A stretch of 14,477 nucleotides of DNA from an uncultured Oscillospiraceae bacterium (GTDB lineage: Bacteria > Bacillota > Clostridia > Oscillospirales > Oscillospiraceae): the NCBI GenBank assembly GCA_910588045.1, contig CAJUPS010000082.1:1-14477 (forward strand), given 5' to 3'. The notes beneath the pieces were generated by a model that ran no database searches, was not told where the DNA came from, and worked only from the letters and a program-made list of their open reading frames with translations. Numbering within the stretch: position 1 is the first letter of the stretch; the number at the start of each line of letters is the position of its first letter. Made by a program: the position numbers and the translations under genes. Positions 6,193 to 12,424 of the stretch are shown here, one piece after another.

Positions 6193-7350
6193 ATGGCAAA
6201 ACGCAGAGCAAACGGAGAGGGAAATATCCGAAAGCGGAAAGATGGTCGCTGGGAGGGCCGCTACACCGCGGCCTACGATCCCGCCACCGGCAAGCGGATC
6301 ACAAAGAACGTCCTGGGCAAGACCCAGGCCGAGGTCAAAGAGAAGTTAGCCAAGGCCATCGCGGACAGTCAGCATCTGGATGTCACCAAGACCAATAACT
6401 ACACGGTGGCATCTTGGCTCACCACTTGGTACGAAGTCTACGCTGAACCCAGACTCCGGCCCAATACAAAACTTTACTACCAGAACTACATCAACAACCA
6501 CATCATCCCTGGCATCGGCAGCATCAAGCTGGAGAATCTGACCACCATCCAGATTCAGCGGTTCTACAACAAGCTCCAAAAGGGCGGGCGAGTCCAGCGA
6601 GAGAACCGGGTTGAACTGAAAGACAAGAGCCTCAGTCCCAGAGTAGTGCGAGGCGTCCATACCCTCCTGAGCAACTGCCTGGAGCAAGCAGTAGCTGAAC
6701 GGCTAATCCTGGTAAATCCTGCCAAAGGTTGCAAGCTCCCAAAGCTGAAGAAGAAAGAAATGCAGATCCTTCCCCAGGAGAAAATCGGCCTATACCTGGC
6801 CGAGGCAGAACGCCGAGGTCTCCTCGCCCTGTTCTACCTGGAACTGACCACCGGCCTACGGCGGGGCGAATTGCTGGCACTCCTCTGGACTGACCTGGAC
6901 ACAGAGGCTCGGACAGTCTCCGTCACCAAACAGGTCAACCGAATCAACGGTGAACTGTTGGTCAGCCAGCCCAAGACGCAAAACTCCGTCCGGACACTGG
7001 CGATCCCACAACAGGCGGTGGACCTGCTAACTGCGGAGCATCAAAAGCACCCAGGCAATCCGTATATGTTCCCCTCTCCAAAAACCGGCACCATGTATGA
7101 CCCGGACGCCTTCCGCCGTATCCACGACAAAATCCTCAAAGCTATTGGCGCAGAACACGTCCGGTTCCACGACATGAGGCATCTTTTCGCTACCCTCTCC
7201 CTCAAAAACGGCGTGGACGTGAAAACTCTCTCCGGAGCCTTGGGCCACTACTCCGCAGGGTTCACCCTCAACACCTACACCCACGCCACAGCTCAGATGA
7301 AACAGGACGCGGCGGACACTATTGGCGCAGTCATCAGCCAAGCGATGTAA
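6193..7350 (+). CDS. int: Tyrosine recombinase (site-specific integrase)
   Basis: The product has 385 residues from ATG 6193, with AAAGGAGG 9 bases upstream; the longer frame from 6157 lacks a site. Residues 1-60 match the AP2-like arm-binding domain (GEGNIRKRKDGRWEGRYTAAYDPATGKRITKNVLGKTQAEV). Residues about 70-165 form the core-binding SAM-like domain, and about 190-375 the catalytic domain. All catalytic residues are visible: R223 (TTGLRRGE), K261 (SQPKTQNSVRTL), H326 and R329 (HDMRH), H352 (LGHYS) and the nucleophile Y362 (LNTYTH). It is full length and likely active, of the Tn916/phage-type family. Together with the RHH gene and xis it forms the recombination module of an integrative element. 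It ends 187 bp from the 3' end of a tRNA-Val gene, a common type of integration target. Confidence 0.95.
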   Translation: MAKRRANGEGNIRKRKDGRWEGRYTAAYDPATGKRITKNVLGKTQAEVKEKLAKAIADSQHLDVTKTNNYTVASWLTTWYEVYAEPRLRPNTKLYYQNYINNHIIPGIGSIKLENLTTIQIQRFYNKLQKGGRVQRENRVELKDKSLSPRVVRGVHTLLSNCLEQAVAERLILVNPAKGCKLPKLKKKEMQILPQEKIGLYLAEAERRGLLALFYLELTTGLRRGELLALLWTDLDTEARTVSVTKQVNRINGELLVSQPKTQNSVRTLAIPQQAVDLLTAEHQKHPGNPYMFPSPKTGTMYDPDAFRRIHDKILKAIGAEHVRFHDMRHLFATLSLKNGVDVKTLSGALGHYSAGFTLNTYTHATAQMKQDAADTIGAVISQAM

Positions 7351-7369
7351 CAAAAATATTTCTCAACAA

Positions 7370-7407
7370 GGCAGCACTGGAGAATCAAAATCCTCTCCGG
7401 TGCTGCC
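7370..7407. repeat. Long inverted repeat just after int
   Basis: GGCAGCACTGGAGA (7370-7383) pairs with TCTCCGGTGCTGCC (7394-7407) with one T-G wobble and a 10-base loop. There is no U-tract (CCGTCCC follows), so it is a poor terminator; it could be mRNA 3'-end structure or part of the att region. Confidence 0.65.
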
Positions 7408-7432
7408 CCGTCCCATCCAAACCTATCCCCGT

Positions 7433-7451
7433 GTGGGTCACCGCGTGGGTC
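7433..7451. repeat. GTGGGTC direct repeat between int and tRNA-Val
   Basis: GTGGGTC at 7433-7439 and 7445-7451, 12 bp apart in CGTGTGGGTCACC and CGCGTGGGTCTACC. They lie between int and the tRNA genes, where an attachment site with integrase-binding repeats is expected. Assignment as an att core or arm site is inference. Confidence 0.35.
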
Positions 7452-7502
7452 TACCCCGGAGCCGCAAAATTCAACCCATCCCAAAAGTTATGAAAAACAA
7501 AG

Positions 7503-7538
7503 AAAACCCGCCAAATCCGTTCGGATTTGGCGGGTTTT
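7503..7538 (-). terminator. Strong terminator of the tRNA operon (likely bidirectional)
   Basis: A perfect 17-bp inverted repeat (AAAACCCGCCAAATCCG and its complement) with a TT loop. On the minus strand it starts at the CCA end of tRNA-Val and is followed by CTTTGTTTTTC; on the plus strand it also ends in TTTT and can stop read-through from int. Confidence 0.9.
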
Positions 7539-7614
7539 GGTGGAGACTACTGGACTCGAACCAGTGGCCTCATGCGTGTGAAGCATGCGCTCTAACCAGC
7601 TGAGCTAAGCCTCC
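7538..7614 (-). tRNA. tRNA-Val (CAC)
   Basis: A 77-nt cloverleaf with encoded CCA. Acceptor GGAGGCT/AGTCTCC (one G-U pair), D arm GCTC/GAGC, anticodon stem CATGC/GCATG with loop TTCACAC (anticodon CAC, reading GUG), T arm ACTGG/CCAGT with loop TTCGAGT. It is the last gene of the three-tRNA operon and its 3' end faces the integrase gene. Confidence 0.95.
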
Positions 7615-7643
7615 ATAGGACGGGAAGCGATCCCTTCCCGTCG

Positions 7644-7718
7644 TGGTGACGCGTACGGGAATCGAACCCGTGTTACCGCCGTGAAAGGGCGGTGTCTTAG
7701 CCGCTTGACCAACGCGCC
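7644..7718 (-). tRNA. tRNA-Glu (TTC)
   Basis: A 75-nt cloverleaf with encoded CCA. Acceptor GGCGCGT/ACGCGTC (one G-U pair), D stem GTC/GAC, anticodon stem CCGCC/GGCGG with loop CTTTCAC (anticodon TTC, reading GAA/GAG), T loop TTCGATT. A 9-bp inverted repeat (GACGGGAAG/CTTCCCGTC) lies in the spacer toward tRNA-Val and may guide processing. Confidence 0.95.
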
Positions 7719-7787
7719 AAGGGGCATGGGGACCGTCATTGGGCTTGCGCCCAACGACCGGTCCGCAGGCGGCCTCGACCGCCCGCC

Positions 7788-7864
7788 TGGTAGCGGCGAC
7801 TGGATTCGAACCGGTGACACTTCGGGTATGAACCGAATGCTCTGGCCAACTGAGCTACGCCGCC
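7788..7864 (-). tRNA. tRNA-Met (CAT), elongator type
   Basis: A 77-nt cloverleaf with encoded CCA and anticodon loop TTCATAC (CAT). The anticodon stem TTCGG/CCGAA lacks the three G-C pairs of initiator tRNA, so this is an elongator Met tRNA or, less likely, an Ile tRNA carrying lysidine. Oddities are a G1-U72 terminal pair and a C-A mismatch in the T stem (ACCGG/CCAGT). It is the first gene of the operon. Confidence 0.9.
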
Positions 7865-7906
7865 ATAAATCCGGCCCAAGAATGCCCGACCGGTCAGGCA
7901 AGGGTT

Positions 7907-7935
7907 AGTATACCTCAAAATATTCCTCTTGTCAA
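7907..7935 (-). promoter_or_regulatory. Promoter of the tRNA operon
   Basis: On the minus strand: TTGACA (7935-7930), a 17-bp spacer and TATACT (7912-7907), about 43 bp before the 5' end of tRNA-Met. It is a near-perfect sigma-A promoter, as expected for stable RNA. Confidence 0.88.
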
Positions 7936-8082
7936 TAGCCCATCGCATTTTTTCTGCGTAATATTTTCTACGCGGCAAAGAGGCTCGAACCGCCTTGGCA
8001 GGAGCCGCTCCGGAGGGGCCTTCCCGCAGGACATATAGTCGAAGCAGTTGAAAATCGGCAAAGTTCGGCGGTTAAAACAGGG

Positions 8083-8203
8083 CGTGGACTTCGTTGTCGT
8101 CCACGATTCTTCACGGCCACATCGAGTGGCCGTGAAGAATTAAATCTTGCAAGACCGCTCAATGCGGTCTTGCAAGATCGCGGCGGGCGTCAGCCCGCCC
8201 GCG
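8083..8203. repeat. Array of four contiguous hairpins
   Basis: (1) CGTGGAC/GTCCACG, 8083-8105, 9-base loop. (2) ATTCTTCACGGCCAC and its complement, 8106-8140, perfect 15-bp stem, 5-base loop ATCGA. (3) ATCTTGCAAGACCGC and its complement, 8144-8178, perfect 15-bp stem, 5-base loop TCAAT. (4) CGCGGCGGGC/GCCCGCCCGCG with one bulge, 8179-8203. Hairpins 2 and 3 have the same 15+5+15 design but unrelated arms. None has a U-tract, so they are not simple terminators. Confidence 0.85.
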
Positions 8204-8292
8204 TCCTCCGCCTCGCCACCCCCTGTTTTCCCTCGCCTCCTTTTTACCGATTCGCAACTGCATCGACTATACCAGGACGGCAGAAAAAGCAG

Positions 8293-8333
8293 GGGGATAG
8301 TTGCCTCTTTACCGGCAACTATCCCCTCTTTTC
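8293..8333 (+). terminator. Terminator-like hairpin before the DUF6017 gene
   Basis: GGGGATAGTTGCC (8293-8305) and GGCAACTATCCCC (8314-8326) form a perfect 13-bp stem with an 8-base loop, followed by TCTTTTC. It lies 38 bases before the gene start. It may end an upstream transcript or attenuate the DUF6017 gene. Confidence 0.65.
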
Positions 8334-8370
8334 GCGCTATGGGTAAAGAGCAGAGGAGGAGAACACCCAT

Positions 8371-9357
8371 ATGGCCGTTTTTCGTGTGGAGCGCACCCGG
8401 AATTATACCGTCATGAGCAACCACCACCTGCGGGATAAATCCCTGTCCCTGAAAGCCAAGGGACTGCTGTCCCAGATGCTCAGTCTCCCGGAGGACTGGG
8501 ACTACACCCTGGCCGGGCTGGCCCGGATCAACTGCGAGGGCCGGGACGCCATCCGGGCCGCCGTCCACGAGCTGGAGGAGGCCGGGTACGTCACCCGCTC
8601 CCGGACACGGGACGGGAAGGGCCAGCTGCTGGGAGCGGAGTACGTCATCCGGGAGGAGCCTGTTTTTTCGGCTGAACCTGCGTTGGAGGAACCTGCGCCG
8701 GGAAATCCAACGTTGGAGAAGACAGCGCAATTAAATAAAGATACAAAACAAAAGAAAAATCTACGAAGGAAAGACTCGATTCCCTTCCCCTCCGCCCCCT
8801 CCGCTCCCTCCGGGGTCCCCGCGCAAGCCCGGCGGAGCGGGTTGCGTGGGGAGAGGAGGCGCAGCGGAATGAGCGAGCTTTCGGCGCAAGCCGGAAGCGA
8901 GGGATATGCCCCTTGCACCGACGAGGCGGCCGTGCCGCAGGAAGCGAAGGGAAGGAAGCGAAGCCGGAGGAGCGCCGTGCGTCAGGAGGATATGGACGAT
9001 TACCGGGCGCTGATCCGGGAGAACATCGCCTACGACCGGTTTGTCCGGGACCACCCCTACGACGCCCCGCAGCTGGACGAGCTGGTGGAGCTGATGGTGG
9101 AGGCCGTCTGCTCCAAGCGGAGCTCACTGCGGGTGGCGGGGAGCGACTTCCCCCAGGCCGTGGTGAAATCGCGCCTCCTGAAGCTGGAGAGGGCGCACAT
9201 CCAGTTTGTGCTCGACTGCCTGCGGGAGAACACCACGCGGGTGAAAAACATCAAGCAATACCTGCTGACGGTGCTGTACAACGCGCCGGTGACGATGGAA
9301 AACCACTATGCGGCGCGGGTCAATCATGACCTGTACGCCCCTGAGGGGACCCCATGA
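8371..9357 (+). CDS. Replication-initiator-like protein with winged helix and DUF6017
   Basis: The product has 328 residues; GAGGAGGA lies about 10 bases before ATG 8371. Residues 1-95 match the N-terminal winged helix common in clostridial plasmid and integrative-element initiator-like proteins (MSNHHLRDKSLSLKAKGLLS, then LPEDWDYTLAGLARINCEGRDAIRAAVHELEEAGY). Residues about 210-325 match DUF6017 (DELVELMVEAVCSKRSSLRVAGSDFP, then HIQFVLDCLRENTTRVKNIKQYLLTVLYNAP). The linker (about 125-205) is low-complexity, basic and Ser/Pro/Arg-rich and is encoded by palindromic DNA (8817-8851, 8877-8898), as if a repeat had been inserted in frame. The role is probably binding to an origin or control site; an origin-like hairpin array lies 170 bp upstream. 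It may mark a second mobile element or a domesticated gene. Confidence 0.8.
   Translation: MAVFRVERTRNYTVMSNHHLRDKSLSLKAKGLLSQMLSLPEDWDYTLAGLARINCEGRDAIRAAVHELEEAGYVTRSRTRDGKGQLLGAEYVIREEPVFSAEPALEEPAPGNPTLEKTAQLNKDTKQKKNLRRKDSIPFPSAPSAPSGVPAQARRSGLRGERRRSGMSELSAQAGSEGYAPCTDEAAVPQEAKGRKRSRRSAVRQEDMDDYRALIRENIAYDRFVRDHPYDAPQLDELVELMVEAVCSKRSSLRVAGSDFPQAVVKSRLLKLERAHIQFVLDCLRENTTRVKNIKQYLLTVLYNAPVTMENHYAARVNHDLYAPEGTP
8817..8898. repeat. Palindromic insert inside the DUF6017 gene
   Basis: Two imperfect hairpins lie in the linker-coding region: CCCCGCGCAAGCCCG with CGGGTTGCGTGGGG (8817-8851, one bulge and one G-T pair) and GCTTTCGGC-GCAA-GCCGGAAGC (8877-8898, one T-G pair). The frame stays open through both. 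Confidence 0.6.
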
Positions 9358-9363
9358 CCCGGC

Positions 9364-11862
9364 TCACACGGGGGCGTCGATGTACTCCCGCTGGGTGGCG
9401 CTGTTGAGGATGGAGAGGATCACGTTCCCGCAGCACCGGCGCACGTCGTCCTCGTCGATGACCCGGGCCTTCACCGCCTGGAGAATCTCCCGCTTGAAGG
9501 CGCTCCCGCCGGGCATGATGAGGTCGTTGCCCGCCCGCATGGCGGCGGCGCTGCTGCCCCGGCCCTTCTCCGTGGAGAACCAGTCGGTCATCACCACGCC
9601 CTCAAAGCCCCACTCCTGGCGCAGCACCCGGGTGCACAGGTCGTAGCTGTTGGGGGCGTAGACCCCGTTGATCCGGTTGTAGGAGGTCATAACGCCCTTG
9701 GCGCGCCCCTCCCGGACCGCCGCCTCGAAGCCCCGGAGGTAGATCTCCCGCAGGGCCCGCTCGCCCACGTTGCTGGAGACGAAGTTGCGGTTGTCCTCCT
9801 GGTTGTTGCAGGCGAAGTGCTTGATGGTGACGTAGAAGCCCTCCTCCTGCTGCACGCCCCGGGTGATGGCTGCGGCCATGGCGCCGGTGAGGCGGGGGTC
9901 CTCGGAGTAATACTCAAAGTTCCGGCCGCACAGGGGGTTGCGGTGGATGTTCATGCCGGGGGCCAGCCAGTAGGTGCACCCGTACTCCTTCATCTCCCGG
10001 TACACGGCCCGGCCCACCTGGGTGAGCAGGTCCGTGTTCCAGCTCTGGGCCAGGGCCTCGGCCACGGGGAAGGCGGTGGCGTACTGGTAGAGGATCTCGT
10101 CCCGCTCCGGGTCGCCCAGGGTAAACTTTTTAGCGAACTCCGGCAGGAGGTCCATCCCGGAGATGGGCAGGTCCACGCTCTTGAGCTTCCCCTTCCTGTC
10201 CACGGCGGAGCGCCTCTGGATGCGCAGGCCCGCCGGGCCGTCGCACAGCGCCACGTTGGCCAGGCCCCGGTCCCAGAACTTGCTGGTGGTGTTGCCCACG
10301 GAACCCGGGAGGTGGAAGCGGTTGTTCCCGCCGCCCAGGAAGTCGATCCCCACGCCCACTACGATCTCCACCATATCCTCCAGGGACAGGCGGCTGAGGG
10401 CCCGCCGCACCCTGGCGTCGTCGGGGCAGGCGGGGAGGCGGGGATAGGCGTAGGTCACGGTCTCAATGGCCTCCGGGCGGAGGGTCAGCCGGGGCAGGCC
10501 CTGGGGGAGCGCACCGAAGTCGTGGGCCGGGGCGTGGAGCTCCTCCAGGGGCAGGTGGAGGGGACAGATGTGGCTGTGCCGGGAGACCACCACCTCCCGC
10601 TCCAGGGAGAGGGTCCCCACCACGGCGGTACTCCGGGAGGCGTTGCCCAGGCGCAGGATGTACAGGCCCGGCTCCAGGACGTAACAGGCGTCCTCCTCCC
10701 GGTAGCTGGCCAGGGAGGCCACATCGAAGGTCAGCGCCAGCTCCTGGGACGCGCCGGGGGCCAGGACCTCCGTCTTGGCGAAGGCCGCCAGGGACTGGTA
10801 CTCCTTGTCCAGCCTGCCGTTGGGGGCGGAGACGTAGAGCTGGGCCACCTCCTTGCCGCTCCAGGTCTCCCCGATGTTGGTCACCGAGGCCCGCACGGTC
10901 ACGTGCCGCCCGTCCTCCGCCACGGAGACGCCCGCGCAGCGGATGGCGAAGTCCGTATAGCTCAGGCCGAAGCCGAAGGGGAAGGCGGGCTCCACGCCGA
11001 AGCTGTCGAAGAACCGGTAGCCCACGTAGATGCCCTCTTTGTAAAATTCGTTCTCCAGGTCCCCGTTGAGATAACTGTACTCCTGGGAGAAGGGGAGGTC
11101 GGCGTAGCGCTTGGCCCAGGTGTCGCTCAGCTTCCCGGAGGGGGACACCGCGCCGCTGAGCACGTCGGCAAAGGCGTGGCCGCCCTCCTGCCCCAGCTGG
11201 CAGAGGAAGAGCACGGCGTTGATGCCGGGAATCCGCTCCAGAAAGCCCATGTCCACGGCGGACCCGCTGTTGATGACCAGCAGGAAGCGCGCATACTTCT
11301 CCGCGCACACGCGGATGGCCTCCTCCTCCTCGTCGGTGAGGAACAGGTCCCCCTTCTCCGCCCGGCGGTCGCCCCCCTCACCGGCCTGGCGGCGGAGCAC
11401 GTAGACGCAGGAGTCGGTCTCGCTCTCCGCCACGTCCCGGTCCGTCACCGCCCGGCCCGCGGGGGCCCGGAAGTTGTCAAAGAGCAGGTCGATGAAGCTC
11501 TTCGCCTTCAGGGGGTTGAGCTGCTTCTTCTTCTCCTCCAGGTGGCGGGCCTTGGCGTCCTCGTAGTCGGCCTGGTAGTCCTCCAGCCACCGGCGGCTGG
11601 CGATGGTGAACCCCCGGTCCTCCATGCCCTCCAGGATGGTCACCGCGTGGCGCTCGTTGACCTCGCCGGACCCGGTGCCCCCCTTGACGGTCATGGCCGC
11701 GCCCGCGCCGTAGAGGGCCACCCGCTTGGTGGGGAAGGGCAGGGCCCCGTCGTTCTTGAGGAGCACCATCCCCTCGCAGGCGGCCTGGTAGGCCACGGCG
11801 AGGTTGTCCTTCTCCCGCTGGTTCATTCCGTCGGAATAGCTGGCCTTGGTCAGTAGATCCAT
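9364..11862 (-). CDS. Glycoside hydrolase family 3, domain-permuted beta-glucosidase-like
   Basis: The product has 832 residues and no signal peptide, so it is cytoplasmic. It probably releases glucose or another sugar from the non-reducing end of short beta-glycosides. The domain order is reversed relative to most GH3 enzymes: the alpha/beta sandwich domain comes first (about 30-305; SGSAVDMGFLERIPGINAVLFLCQLGQEGG, then SPSGKLSDTWAK and FPFGFGLSYT), followed by a fibronectin-III-like domain (about 320-425) and the TIM barrel last (about 490-800). The nucleophile is D760 in VVMTDW; the substrate-binding KHFACNNQEDNR and RNFEYYSEDP motifs are present. Ruminococcus albus and Butyrivibrio beta-glucosidases share this order. 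AAGGAGG precedes ATG 11862. GC is very high (82% in one 60-base line). The convergent DUF6017 stop is 6 bp away. Exact substrate is not predictable. Confidence 0.93.
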   Translation of the reverse strand: MDLLTKASYSDGMNQREKDNLAVAYQAACEGMVLLKNDGALPFPTKRVALYGAGAAMTVKGGTGSGEVNERHAVTILEGMEDRGFTIASRRWLEDYQADYEDAKARHLEEKKKQLNPLKAKSFIDLLFDNFRAPAGRAVTDRDVAESETDSCVYVLRRQAGEGGDRRAEKGDLFLTDEEEEAIRVCAEKYARFLLVINSGSAVDMGFLERIPGINAVLFLCQLGQEGGHAFADVLSGAVSPSGKLSDTWAKRYADLPFSQEYSYLNGDLENEFYKEGIYVGYRFFDSFGVEPAFPFGFGLSYTDFAIRCAGVSVAEDGRHVTVRASVTNIGETWSGKEVAQLYVSAPNGRLDKEYQSLAAFAKTEVLAPGASQELALTFDVASLASYREEDACYVLEPGLYILRLGNASRSTAVVGTLSLEREVVVSRHSHICPLHLPLEELHAPAHDFGALPQGLPRLTLRPEAIETVTYAYPRLPACPDDARVRRALSRLSLEDMVEIVVGVGIDFLGGGNNRFHLPGSVGNTTSKFWDRGLANVALCDGPAGLRIQRRSAVDRKGKLKSVDLPISGMDLLPEFAKKFTLGDPERDEILYQYATAFPVAEALAQSWNTDLLTQVGRAVYREMKEYGCTYWLAPGMNIHRNPLCGRNFEYYSEDPRLTGAMAAAITRGVQQEEGFYVTIKHFACNNQEDNRNFVSSNVGERALREIYLRGFEAAVREGRAKGVMTSYNRINGVYAPNSYDLCTRVLRQEWGFEGVVMTDWFSTEKGRGSSAAAMRAGNDLIMPGGSAFKREILQAVKARVIDEDDVRRCCGNVILSILNSATQREYIDAPV

Positions 11863-11904
11863 ATCTTTTTTCCTCCTTGCGCCCCGTTTGGGGGTGTTTT
11901 CTTC

Positions 11905-11933
11905 ATGGTATCATGTTCCAGGGGGTCTGTCAA
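11905..11933 (-). promoter_or_regulatory. Candidate promoter of the glycoside hydrolase gene
   Basis: On the minus strand: TTGACA (11933-11928), a 17-bp spacer and TACCAT (11910-11905), with TG one base before the -10 box. The perfect -35 and extended -10 offset a 4-of-6 core -10. It lies 43 bp before the start codon. Confidence 0.7.
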
Positions 11934-11935
11934 CT

Positions 11936-12083
11936 GGGGGCGCTCCCGGGTTGCTACATAGGCGCTCGGCCACCGGCCGAGTGCCGGGACGGTCGTTTAG
12001 ACGCCAAAGGCGGCTAAATGACGTCCCCGCGTGCAGTTTGTTTAGCTTCTTCTTCATCGATACCCCGGGAGCTACGCGCCCCC
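11936..12083. repeat. Palindrome-bounded intergenic element (MITE-like)
   Basis: The ends are imperfect inverted repeats: GGGGGCGC+TCCCGGG (11936-11950) and CCCGGGA, 5 extra bases, then GCGCCCCC (12064-12083). Inside are two hairpins: CTCGGCC-ACC-GGCCGAG (about 11963-11982) and a 40-base imperfect stem (11987-12026) built from GGAC/GTCC, GTCGTTTAG/CTAAATGAC and CGCC/GGCG. The small frames here are best read as by-products of the repeat. It has no transposase, and mobility is inference. Confidence 0.55.
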
Positions 12084-12092
12084 GGACTCCGC

Positions 12093-12340
12093 GCCTACTT
12101 TTGCCGCGCGGCAAAAGTAGGCAAAAACGCGCTTAAACCTACGGTTTAAGAATCCCTTATTACGGGGGATATTTTTTACGCTACGACCTGATGGACCGTT
12201 TTTCCCCATGGTTCCATGGGCCGTCAGAGGGCGAAGCGCTGGCGGATGCGCCCTATCGGGGGTCTTGCGCTGCCCTTCGGTGCTGTGGCCTTTATACTTA
12301 TAGGCCCGATTCTGCCGATAATTGTACGGAGCTGTGCAAT
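12093..12340. repeat. Run of further palindromes in the same intergenic region
   Basis: A perfect 30-bp palindrome with arm GCCTACTTTTGCCGC (12093-12122); CTTAAACC-TAC-GGTTTAAG (12132-12150); CCCATGG-TT-CCATGGG (12205-12220); ATTGTAC/GTGCAAT with one wobble (12321-12340). No good protein gene is seen between 11863 and 12424; a 95-codon minus frame over this stretch has no ribosome binding site. The pattern resembles dispersed intergenic repeats of gut Clostridia, which I cannot confirm here. Confidence 0.65.
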
Positions 12341-12355
12341 TGATTTGGAAGATTT

Positions 12356-12393
12356 TCAAAAATTTGGCCCCCGGCGCATACGCGCCGGGGGCC
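12356..12393 (-). terminator. Terminator of the SLH surface-protein gene
   Basis: On the minus strand a perfect 12-bp GC-rich stem (GGCCCCCGGCGC/GCGCCGGGGGCC, loop GTAT) followed by AAATTTTTG, 32 bases after the stop codon. Confidence 0.9.
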
Positions 12394-12424
12394 TTGGGGT
12401 GCTTGCTTTTTCTCGGGTCAGGGG

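Larger units (their letters stand above)
7936..8370. other. Gene-free region between tRNA operon and DUF6017 gene
   Basis: No convincing protein gene. Small frames on both strands here run through the hairpins and lack ribosome binding sites. The content is the hairpin array at 8083-8203 and a terminator-like hairpin at 8293-8333, listed separately. The stretch 7936-8082 shows no feature I can name. A weak plus-strand promoter may end in TATACC (8268-8273). Confidence 0.5.

Noticed and set aside
7370..7407. Terminator for int
   Set aside because: Good stem but followed by CCGTCCC, not a U-tract; the hairpin at 7503-7538 is the real terminator.
7322..7603. 93-codon frame overlapping the int end and tRNA-Val
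   Set aside because: Its C-terminus is a translation of the tRNA antisense strand, a common artefact.
7605..7978. Minus-strand frames over the tRNA genes
   Set aside because: They translate tRNA-Glu and tRNA-Met genes; no protein-coding evidence.
8083..8203. CRISPR array or retron
   Set aside because: The hairpin arms differ from each other, there are no repeat-spacer units, and neither cas nor reverse transcriptase genes are present.
9817..11856. 679-codon plus-strand open frame opposite the glycosidase
   Set aside because: It is the antisense of a clear GH3 gene; high GC keeps it open and the product is repetitive Val/Gly/His/Leu without domain motifs.
12072..12359. 95-codon minus-strand frame between glycosidase and SLH gene
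   Set aside because: It runs through several palindromes, lacks a ribosome binding site, and is better explained as a repeat.
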